From assembly GCA_036873135.1 (NCBI GenBank), contig JAPTYO010000004.1:40581105-40645104 (forward strand): DNA of 64,000 bases, written 5' to 3'. Both the position numbers and the translations under genes were made by a program. Numbering within the stretch: position 1 is the stretch's first letter; every line of letters begins with the position of its first letter. This stretch comes from Clarkia xantiana subsp. parviflora (lineage: Eukaryota; Streptophyta; Magnoliopsida; Myrtales; Onagraceae). The notes beneath the pieces were generated by a model. The model was not told where the DNA came from and made no database searches. It saw only the letters and a program-made list of their open reading frames with translations. Of this stretch, positions 55,269 to 64,000 are shown piece by piece.

Positions 55269-57134
55269 TGATACGTGCCCGAATATTGATAGAACGAAGA
55301 ACACGTAAATAAGAAAGCTTACTTCCTAATCAACCCTAATCTCTAATTGAGACTAAGATTAATTGTTGGAAGGTTGATTTATTCATTGATAATAATAACC
55401 TATATATAGGGATTACAAGAATCCTAAAGATATACTAAGATATAAGATATAGATATAAACTATATTACTAAAGATATAACTATATTATAAGATAACTAAA
55501 TATTATAAATATTATTTAACCTAATAATATTATCCCTAATATTAGATATAGATATAGATGTATTCTAGCCACTATTATTGGCCATAGTGATATTGGTCGT
55601 AACATTACTCCCCTCCTCGATTAGTAGCTTGTCCTCAAGCTCGTGTGTTGGGTATGCTTTAAGAAATTTGCTTGTATCACACCACGTCGATCCGTCTTTA
55701 TTTTCTCCCGGGTCCAAAACATACGAGATCATAAAAAATATGCAATATATCTTTTCTCGGGGGTCTAAAATATATAATATTCTTGATGATAATATGTTGA
55801 GGACCAATGAAAGGGCATGGTGTACAGCTACGACAAGGGAAACACAGCCGCTACTGAGAGGGTCTGCATTGAACATGATGTTGTCAGCATAAGGGCTCAC
55901 CGTAAGGGCAGCCTCGATCTTCCTTAAGGACACGTATGCTCCATGTTGAAGTTTGACTTCGTCTGTTTTGCGGTAAAAAATCTCAAAGCAACCGTCAACA
56001 TGGAATTGTCTGATGTACCCTGGGTAGAACCAACTCATTCCTCTTTCATTAACCTTGCAGACTTCTTGCATCATCCCTTCAAGTGTAACAATTGGATCGC
56101 CGATTACTATTTCTCCACGAGGCATGTGCATATAGCTTGTTAAATATGCAACTTTAGGCATGGGTGCCTCAGCATCGGAAGAATAGGCGGAGACCTTGAC
56201 CATGGTGATAGTCTCCCCAGTCTTAGAGCCTCCCTTGTCATTCTCGTCCACCTCGGTCACCTTATCGACCACCTCTTCGACAATGATAACCTCAACCGTT
56301 TCTGGTGCCGGAGCTAACGTTTCCTCTAGGTCCTCTTCTTCAATCTGCTCAACCACCTTGGTAACCTTCTCGACCGCCTCTTCTTCGACAACGACGACTC
56401 CAACCACCAGAGGTGGTGCTTCCTCCGTCTTGTTCAGACGCTCCTCCATCTTCTCCAGTCGCTCCTTTAGGAGTGTCATTAATTCCCTCATAGTCAACGT
56501 GGATAGATCCGCCATAGGATCGTCGACCGCCATTCGTCCTTTCAAAGCGACGATTACAGGAGCGGCTTTGTTGGCTTGAACAGTGGGCGTGAACTTGAAG
56601 TCGCCGAACCCATCGCTATTATCTCCTCTAGCATCTTCTCTATTCTGTCAAATTTGTTCTGAATTGTTGGTGAGCAATTGATCGCTCGCAACTCTTCTAG
56701 CTTCTTCTCCATCACGTCAAAGTGCAGCTCTCGTTCCCTATTGAATTCGTTCAAACTCTTCCACGGATCCATTGGATCGTCGGCTCTGATACCAAATATG
56801 ATACGTGCCCGAATATTGATAGAACGAAGAACACGTAAATAAGAAAGCTTACTTCCTAATCAACCCTAATCTCTAATTGAGACTAAGATTAATTGTTGGA
56901 AGGTTGATTTATTCATTGATAATAATAACCTATATATAGGGATTACAAGAATCCTAAAGATATACTAAGATATAAGATATAGATATAAACTATATTACTA
57001 AAGATATAACTATATTATAAGATAACTAAATATTATAAATATTATTTAACCTAATAATATTATCCCTAATATTAGATATAGATATAGATGTATTCTAGCC
57101 ACTATTATTGGCCATAGTGATATTGGTCGTAACA
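55269..57134 (-). mobile_element. Compact, recently inserted LTR retroelement (1,866 bp)
   Basis: LTRs of 336 bp at 55269-55604 and 56799-57134 appear identical base for base, with TG...CA ends. The perfect 5-bp target duplication CTTTC lies at 55264-55268 and 57135-57139. On the minus strand a PBS TGGTATCAGAGCC (56782-56794) sits 4 bp from the 5' LTR, and a polypurine tract (GAGGAGGGGAG, about 55609-55619) precedes the 3' LTR. The 1.19 kb interior encodes gag-like and unknown sequence but no protease, RT or integrase, so it must be mobilised in trans. Confidence 0.92.
55565..56772 (-). pseudogene. Internal ORFs of the compact element: gag-like N-terminus plus unknown protein
   Basis: The first ORF (56772-56554) opens MDPWKSLNEFNRERELHFDV and is charged and helical. 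The second frame continues from about 56640 through [19 protein letters not shown] to 55565. It contains [20 protein letters not shown], a long Val/Glu-rich acidic stretch, then a globular-looking part ([40 protein letters not shown]). The two overlap in different frames near 56640, so either a frameshift has split one gag-like protein or they are separate. The C-terminal globular part is not a known retroelement domain to me and may be captured host sequence. The last codons run into the LTR. Confidence 0.5.
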
Positions 57135-57139
57135 CTTTC

Positions 57140-58401
57140 CTCTCATCACTAAATTATTCACAGCCACAAATTATTGTATTTTATGATCAATACTAACTAA
57201 CAAATCAGAAAATCATAGACCTTTAACAAAAAATACATCACTGCTGATAACATAAGTGTCTAGTTCATCGGGACTGCCAAATAATAAGGTGAATAAGAAA
57301 CTGTAGCCACCCACACAAATGGATGGTTTACTGGTTATACTTAAATCAAGGAATACTTAAATCAAGGAAAACTGAAGGTGCAAAACAGCCACATATTAAT
57401 GTAACTCTGCCCGTTTCTTCAAATTCTCTCTTCTATTGGAAAATGAAAAGTATTCATAAACCCAGATAATCACTATTACCAGCCAAGAAAGAAATAAACT
57501 TAGTTCTAAACTGATGCATGTGGAATTAGCTATATGTATGGCCAAATATCCTCAAAGCTAATCCAATTAAGCAGATGGTGCAGCTTAACTGACACGGTTG
57601 TAGTGGAAAGCATCAAAATCGAAGTTCATATCTATAATAGAAGCAAAGTCCAACTTCAAACAGAAGAAAGTAACATGATAAGTGAACCTTTTCCTAAAAG
57701 TCATGCGCATACCGGTAAGGTGTTCATCGAGCCATAACACACCATCAGATCTGCTATGATCCATCCCAAAGACAAATTGCAATAAATCTTATCAGGAATT
57801 GCAGAAACATCTGTCTCGCATCAGATTTCATTTCAATTGCACCAAATCAGATAAAGATATGATTCAAGATCATAAGAAGAACACAATACCTTTGCTGTTG
57901 ACCTCAAAATTAATCAGCTGAAATAATCAAAACCAAAATCGGCACAGACATCATATCTGACCAATTAATCGATCAAAAGCAACAAAATTGAACCAACTGC
58001 CTACTTCTATAAACAGAAGTGTGGAAGTTCTTGGCCAAGAATAGGAAGTGGTCCAATAATGGACCAGAGAACAAATCAAGTCATCAATATTCACGGTAAA
58101 AAAGACAGTAGAACTTCCATCAACTGGTGCAACTATGTGTGCACATTCAGACATAAGAATAACTTCAATAATAACACAAGTGTGAAGAACAAGATAAGCA
58201 CATTATCGACAACCCAGAATGTTAAACCTAATAGCGACCCAATTAGGGGACACCGAAAACCCAAAACCTCAGTGACCAACACAAAATCATCTAAGCCATT
58301 ACGGAGCACTTTAAGCTCTACAACCGCTGACAGAACTCAGAAATCATATAAACGAAGATCGAAAAAGGGAAATCAAGACTGAGAAGCAGAGGAAAACGAA
58401 C
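57140..58401. other. Unrecognised region downstream of RAD23 exon 1
   Basis: Neither the remaining RAD23 exons nor any other domain could be found on either strand. The open frames present are short and without motif. Confidence 0.35.
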
Positions 58402-58467
58402 CGAATCTTCAGGTTTTACTCCAATCTCGAAGTGACTTCCTTTCAAGGTCTTGATTAGAACCTTCAT
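58402..58467 (-). pseudogene. RAD23: RAD23 first exon (start of ubiquitin-like domain), orphan
   Basis: RAD23 proteins shuttle ubiquitinated substrates to the proteasome and assist nucleotide-excision repair. The exon reads MKVLIKTLKGSHFEI then GVKPEDS, the first 22 residues of the N-terminal ubiquitin-like domain, followed by a GT donor (GTTCGT) at the place where plant RAD23 genes usually have intron 1. Glycine stands where RAD23 normally has glutamate or arginine (EIGVKPED). An in-frame upstream ATG at 58515 exists, but the start at 58467 gives the family N-terminus. No later exon (UBL remainder, UBA, XPC-binding) occurs at lower coordinates, where a retroelement and other genes lie. It is therefore most likely a truncated gene or a captured exon. 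Confidence 0.7.
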
Positions 58468-58827
58468 CGTCTTCCTTTGATCTGAGGACGTTTTATAGAC
58501 GAATCGAACACCCATCGTAACTTCGGCTTAGTTAAATGTGGGAGGAAACGTAAATTTTCAAGCTTGTTCGTTGAACCCAACAACTAATTGAATTGTGACG
58601 CTTCGTGGATGGAGCTTAGACTCTTCGATCCTGCAAATTCAACGATTGCTTTAATGCAAGTAGAGAAGTGAGAGGATGTAGTAAGGAGAGAAGTGAAAGA
58701 GAATTTAATGATCCAGACGCTTAAATCATCCCGCAACTCAAAACCAATCATGTATTGGAAATAGTATTTTGGCAAAACCCAGCTCCACATTTTACCTCGC
58801 TTATTTCTACCTAAATTTATATATATA
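58468..58827 (-). other. Upstream flank of RAD23 exon 1
   Basis: Possible 5' UTR and promoter remnants; no motif is certain. Bounded on the right by a Helitron-like terminus. Confidence 0.3.
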
Positions 58828-58866
58828 CTAGTTGCTGTCCCCGCGCTACGCGCTACGCGCCGGGCG
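58828..58866 (-). mobile_element. Helitron-like 3' terminus 1
   Basis: On the minus strand a GC-rich imperfect hairpin (about 58839-58866, containing GCGCGTAGCGCGTAGCGCG) is followed by 7 bp and then CTAG with T as the next base, fitting the CTRR end and A/T target of Helitrons. The element would extend to the right; its 5' TC end was not identified. It shares the sequence and spacing of the terminus at 63235. Confidence 0.6.
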
Positions 58867-58873
58867 ACATGCT

Positions 58874-58874
<1 letters not shown>

Positions 58875-58931
<57 letters not shown>
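58875..58931. repeat. (TA)n microsatellite
   Basis: Uninterrupted alternating TA over roughly 50 bp, directly next to the Helitron-like terminus. Confidence 0.9.
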
Positions 58932-58936
<5 letters not shown>

Positions 58937-59825
58937 GAAGTTATATTTCAGATAAAATATCAGAAACAGTAGAATAAAATAATCAAATATTTCCTTTCGA
59001 TAAATATTATTAGTGAAAATGTTTAGAATTCGAACTGTTTGTTTTAGATTGATAAGCATGTTACTGCATTTAGTTATATTGAAATGTAGTTGAGAATAAG
59101 ATGAACATCTATAATGATTTCTCAACTAATGCATATCTTGTAATTTTTAAAATGGATGTGTTGGTCTTTAAGAAATATAATATTTATTCAATAATGCCCA
59201 TATTATTTGAAAATACACGAATGCGTAGATGTTGAAGATAAATTGTATTAATACTTTCTTCATATATAAATGTTATGTAATTTATCTCAAAGAAAATTCA
59301 GAAAGAAAATGTAGGAGGAAGTTCGATAGTATAAATAAAATCGATAGGTTGTATCTTGATTTCTTACATGCGCAACTATGTTGATTCCAAAATTCATGTA
59401 GTTACATAGATAAGAGCGTAAAATTAGATTCTCATATAGATGTCAATGAGACCATATGCAAACACATCCATGTAGTTTCAAACTTTATTTTAGGACCCAA
59501 AGCAAGATAATGACACAAAAACTATAATATAACTTGGGTTCCTATGTGGGGTCATACCAATTAAATAACAGTCAAGTTATGATAAAGCAAAGACATAATT
59601 ATTTCCTAGCTATTTGAAGTTTTATTTATAAATTCTTGAACATAAAACTTATATGGAGAAGCAAGGATCTCCACATTCTCACTATTTCATTGATAAGGAA
59701 AGTTCTATATAGAAGAGAGTAGAAGAAACTACATAATTTGGATAATGTGCATATAAAGCAGCTGATACTTTGATAATATGAAAATAAAGTCCTCATGTTT
59801 GCTTCTTATTTATTCATCAAAAGGA
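58932..59825. other. AT-rich DNA, no gene recognised
   Basis: Both strands were read; only short open frames occur. It may be the body of the Helitron-like element. Confidence 0.35.
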
Positions 59826-59935
59826 AGGAGCGATCTCCTTGAATTTTCATGCCCTTCCTCTTCCTTATAGTCATCACCAGGTTGGCAGCTTGAGACCCAG
59901 CTCCAACAGATCCGACAACATCACCTCCACAAAGA
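59826..59935 (-). pseudogene. EF-2-like C-terminal fragment
   Basis: The minus strand reads GAGSQAANLVMTIRKRKGMK, close to the C-terminal SQA-LV--IRKRKGLK signature of plant translation elongation factor 2. The typical ending (EDKL) is replaced by an unrelated tail ending in TAA. Upstream sequence does not continue as EF-2. The piece lies inside the presumed Helitron-like interval, and such elements often carry gene fragments. Assignment rests on one short match. Confidence 0.45.
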
Positions 59936-62588
59936 ATATTAGTCGACATATGCATTTTAACCTTTTACAAATTTTGCATACTCGCAAAATACGTACACGG
60001 AGTATAAAAATAGAAAATCTAACCAACCAGCAATTCTCAATCAAGTTTTACTATAAAGAATCGTAAAGACGTGTATTAGTTAACAACTACATAACAGTTT
60101 TTCTAAGTTTAAAGTCTTTTATTCCTATTAAAAAAGGTGAGTGAAACACTAAGATTTTTAGCTTTCCATCTGAACATCCATATATTTAGTTCATAATAAT
60201 TATAAATGGATGATCGAGCATGTTTTCCAGTACTGTGGAAGTAAAATTACTACATTAGCATATTTTAGACTTCAGTACCTAGTGTTGAAACACAAAATAT
60301 GTTCAAAGCAGTCAAAGTCAGTAGTTCTTAGTTGATGTGTACTCGGACCTAGTGATTGAAGTAAGTCAACAACTAAACAATTTGATTTGATTTACATCTC
60401 AAAAAGTTTTACCCATGAATATCACAATCTAGAGTTTTCTAGGCACAGAGAGTATGAACACCAAGGTTGTTGCATATTTTATGTCCAAATTAATGCATTA
60501 GATATGTACAACTGAAAGTAGACAATGCAATGTTGCTTAAGAGCATATATTTAAAGAATGAATGAATAAAGAATAAAATATGCTTACCCCAATTTAGAAT
60601 CCTCCCATACAGTTAGTTGATTCAGCCAGACCTGGATTCCTACTTTAAAATAATTATATTCACACTCTAGTGATTAGTTAGCTAATCTATGCAAGTACAA
60701 ATAAGTAACTAATGAACGGATGTGTAGGCAAGTTGTTTTTGCTCAAGTTTTTAGAGTAAATATAACCACCAATTTAGACTTTGTTGTTGATGTGCTGCAG
60801 AATCAACAATTTAATAATGTCAACATATATACAAATCCTCCATCTCCATATCTGAATCTCTATCTCTACACAGTTTGGAAGCAACCAAGTCAATAAACCA
60901 AGCAAGTTTACACTTATCTATTATTGCATTTCTAGTTGTTCCACACAATGCCAGTTACACCTACAGTGCAGACTAAAAAATAATGACTCAAAAGAGAATC
61001 TATAAAGCAGCCAAATGTAATAAATACATAATGAAAGGAGATGATGGTTCAGTAATTGCCATTACAGAAAAGAAAAGTACCATGTCATTGCACTGCAATT
61101 TACTGAAGATTAACTACTTCTTCTTGTTCTTCTCTTCTTCAAGAATCAAGATTCTGCCGCTGCAATGGAGCCTCTGGTTCTAGAGAAGTGTGGGAGCCTA
61201 ACACAGAGCTAGAGAAGGAGAAGAAGAATGAAAGAAAAACAAAGGTATAAGGTGAGAGCTTTCTATATTATCGGACTCTTCAAGTCCCAACTTATTATAA
61301 TCAATTGAGGTTTGCTGTGTTTAGAAAATCAAAATCTTGTCATATGCAGATAATAAATTTGGCGCCTAAAGTTTTGGATATTGATAATCCAATTCCTTCT
61401 AGATTCTAAATTAATTCTTTGTGCTGATGACAATGAAGAGCGAAATATTCTAGTGAGTAGAGACCTACAACCTAACTAAACAGACTTGTAAGAGGATCTG
61501 TTCATCGTCATCTCCGATCAGCTTCTCTCATTTCTCCTCTATGCTAGACTTCTTCGTGGTTTGATCCAATCGACTTCTCTCCTCTGCGCAGAAATCAAAT
61601 CATTGAGTGATACAGAGCCATTGTCAAAATGATCGTTTTGATTTAGTTAACCACATTCTCCTGATCACTAAGCATATAGACAACTGTACTCTGAAACAAA
61701 GACCATATGGGATTCTCCTGAAGTTTGTGTCCTCACAGATATGTGTATCTGATGGTTCATTAGTTTTCCTGCGGCATTTTTTGTGTCTTTTTCTGCACTT
61801 AAACATTTATATATTGGCAGTAAATAGCAATTAGCTGAAACAAAACCAAGCAAACCGGATCCCAATTACCTCCATGTAGTCCAGGCCATCGGTCGACGCT
61901 GTTAGGGACGGGGCTCCGCGACTGGCGGCGGTTCGCCTCCTCCAAGATAGTTCCAAACTTACAAAATTCATCACCGATTAGAGAAATCTACAATTTTATG
62001 CTAGAGTCAACTCAACATAGTTAGTGAAAAATCAAAATTGAGGATATGCAAATTCAAGATCCGTCTATAATTAATCTCAAGAAACATGTACATTTTCCCG
62101 ATATATATGACATAATATGTAGATACTTCTAGCTAGAAAAAAGATGGAACAAAAATTATTCTACCTACCTCTCTCCCTTCCTTTCTCAAAAGAGATGACA
62201 AAAATCATTACACCACTGATCGACGCACCAGATAGACCACTGCTTCGTCTAATCAATCGACTGAATCCCCAAAACTCAAATCAAAATCTTCCGACAATCT
62301 TCTCTACAATCAACCATCTCAGACAGAAATCATGCAATCTAGGAGTTTTCGGCTAGAATTAGGGTTGGGTTTAATTGATTCAATTTTGTGGTTGTGCTAG
62401 AGGAGATCAATATTAACTTTTACATATTCAATGGGGGATAGAGAAGTAACAATACCTTGATATTGCCGCAGTCAAGATGTCTCGCTTGCTGCCCGAGAGA
62501 CGCTTCACCCCGGCGGCTCTTCAACAGGCGTTGGAGTTGAATTGAATAGAAAGAGAGGGACGGGGACTGCTGGTAGCGTTTTTTTTAG
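59936..62588. other. Unresolved region with exon-like scraps on minus
   Basis: Three places look like plant exons but could not be assigned. At 61109-61165 (minus) an acceptor TTGCAG is followed by GRILILEEEKNKKK and a stop. At 61873-61960 a GC-rich stretch ends in a GAG/GTAATT donor. At 62470-62575 a GC-rich stretch ends in AAG/GTATTG. In that order they could be 3', middle and first exons of one minus-strand gene, but no family is recognised. The rest is AT-rich. Confidence 0.25.
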
Positions 62589-63186
62589 AGTTAAGAACCT
62601 ATGAAAGGTCTGAACTATCACCCATATTGACGGGAGAGGTCTGAAATTCAAAAAGTTAATAACAGAGGTCTGAAATTTCTGTTTTGTTGATAACAGCGGT
62701 CTCCGTTAGTTTTTTCCGTTAAAACTAACGGAAGTTGGTCACATGCTTGGCATGTGACCGGAAATAAAATAAAATTCCAAAAATGCCCTTCTATCAAGTG
62801 TGCCCCTCACATGCATGGAGTGAAAAGACCAAAATGCCCTTGAAGCCACCACGGTACTCCGGCAACCACCAATCGTACTCCGGCGACCACCACCGTACTC
62901 CGGCGACCACCACCAAGGCTCCGATTGGGCCAAAATCGGAGCCACCAGCCCCGATTGGGCTCCGATCGGAGCCACCGGCCCCGATTGAGCTCCGATCGGA
63001 GCCACCGGCCCCGATTGGACTCCGGTCGGAGCTCTGTGGCCCCGACCGGAGCTTTTTGGCCCCGACCGGAGACCGCTGTTATCAACAAAATTGAAATTTC
63101 AGACCTCTGTTATTAACTTTTTAAATTTCAGACCTCTCCCGTTAACATGGGTGATAGTTCAGACCTCTCATAGGTTCTTAACACCC
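62589..63186. mobile_element. Long-TIR MITE, copy 2 (598 bp)
   Basis: Same family as 54017-55060: TTAAGAACCTATGAAAGGTC at the left and its inverted copy at the right, with complementarity running about 125 bp inward to GATAACAGCGGTCTCCG. Flanks TTTTTTTTAG (62579-62588 and 63187-63196) could be a 9-10 bp target duplication as in Mutator-type elements, but the sequence is low complexity. The internal GC-rich array is shortened relative to copy 1. Confidence 0.8.
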
Positions 63187-63234
63187 TTTTTTTTAGGAAC
63201 TGGAGAGTCTCGTGTAGGTTTAGATATTTAGATA

Positions 63235-63264
63235 CTAGGTGCTGACCCCGCGCTACGCGCGGGG
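63235..63264 (-). mobile_element. Helitron-like 3' terminus 2
   Basis: On the minus strand CCCCGCGCGTAGCGCGGGG forms an 8-bp stem with a 3-nt loop, followed by TCAGCAC and CTAG with T next. This is the hairpin-spacer-CTRR arrangement of a Helitron end. The element would extend rightwards, probably out of the window. Confidence 0.65.
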
Positions 63265-64000
63265 TACATTAAATTGTGATAGTTTAATGTAATAGTTTTT
63301 TTAAGGCTATGTATATATATTTATTTTTTTAAAATTTAAAAAGATTTTTACTTAAATGTTGTATATATATATATATATATATATATATGAACTTAATATT
63401 TTCATATTGTAAGGTTTAAATTTAGACGTTGTCGTTTTTTAATCATACGATAATGTTATTATTTATTAAGTAATTTTAACAGTAAAGTGTAAATAGTATA
63501 AAGTAAGAATCTAACCAGTCTGCTTGTCTTGATCAATTTCATGTCATTGTTTATATTTTTGTTTTTTTTTCCATCATGTTATTGTTTGATGTTTAAGAAT
63601 AATTTATCTAATTAAAGTAATTATATATATAATCTAGAGAGATGTCATAAATTAAATGAGAAATGAAATTTATTATATAAATTGTTTTTTTCATCAAGCA
63701 GATAAGGAAATAAGGTGTTTAGGTTTTTAAATTATTTATGCTTGAAACTGCCGTCTCCAGATGTCAATATGTGTTGGGGCACTTTCTTTTTGGGCCTAAA
63801 ATTAATTTTTGGGCCTATGATTTAGTCAATGGACAACAAATATAAGTGGTTGGCCTAAGATTCACTCTAAAAAGATGTTCAGCCCGAATATGCCTAAACC
63901 CTAAAAAGATCTGCCCAAATAGAAGAAGCCACGTGACAATATATAAGGTAGTGTAAACGCTGACGTGGCAACTTCACATGAAAGCACTCTCTCACATTTC
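63265..64000. other. AT-rich sequence, possible Helitron body
   Basis: A (TA)n run lies at about 63363-63388. No gene or RepHel motif was found before the window ends. Confidence 0.35.

Noticed and set aside
58059..58382. 107-aa basic open frame on plus
   Set aside because: Opposite the RAD23 exon flank, of Lys/Asn/Thr-rich low-complexity composition and without homologous motif; not supported as a gene.

Overview
The window looks like gene-poor, transposon-rich DNA from a flowering plant, most likely a eudicot. The evidence is a six-exon COBRA-family gene with GT-AG introns, a RAD23 first exon, several Ty1/Copia and Ty3/Gypsy (Tat-like) LTR elements, Tourist-, hAT- and Mutator-type non-autonomous DNA elements and Helitron-like termini. 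No species can be named from the sequence. All coordinates and alignments were worked out by eye.

Layout. 1-6574: minus-strand Copia element A, cut by the window edge. 6575-13319: non-coding, LTR-element-derived DNA built largely of hairpin-bearing tandem repeats and ending in a plus-strand LTR-like promoter. 13320-14440: leader, PBS and 5' LTR of another minus-strand Copia (C). 14441-15640: more repeats. 15640-19939: scrambled minus-strand Tat/Gypsy fossil with one LTR. 20170-24503: host island holding a fragment of an unrecognised gene and an intact-looking COBRA-like gene (minus). 25285-34782: nested Copia elements (D minus, a truncated LTR plus, B plus). 34783-44426: Tat-type Gypsy element, gag-protease and pol on minus and a spliced antisense gene on plus; its 3' LTR is missing. 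44846-51325: non-coding LTR element with two ~1.48 kb LTRs. 51611-55060: Tourist-like MITE, hAT MITE with a perfect 8-bp TSD, a small host membrane-protein gene (minus, one frameshift) and a long-TIR MITE. 55269-57134: very young compact LTR element with visually identical LTRs and a perfect 5-bp TSD. 57135-64000: RAD23 exon 1, two Helitron-like 3' ends, an EF-2-like fragment and a second copy of the long-TIR MITE.

Most unusual signal. In several separate blocks (6.6-6.9, 7.1-7.8, 12.77-12.90, 14.5-14.8, 48.1-48.6 and 48.9-49.1 kb) each tandem-repeat unit holds a short hairpin whose two arms change together from unit to unit. Five Copia LTRs also carry a hairpin with a T-rich loop directly upstream of the TATA box, again with arms that co-vary. 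Elements A and B share the same gag-spacer-RT-RNase H layout without protease or integrase, which points to a non-autonomous lineage copied in trans.
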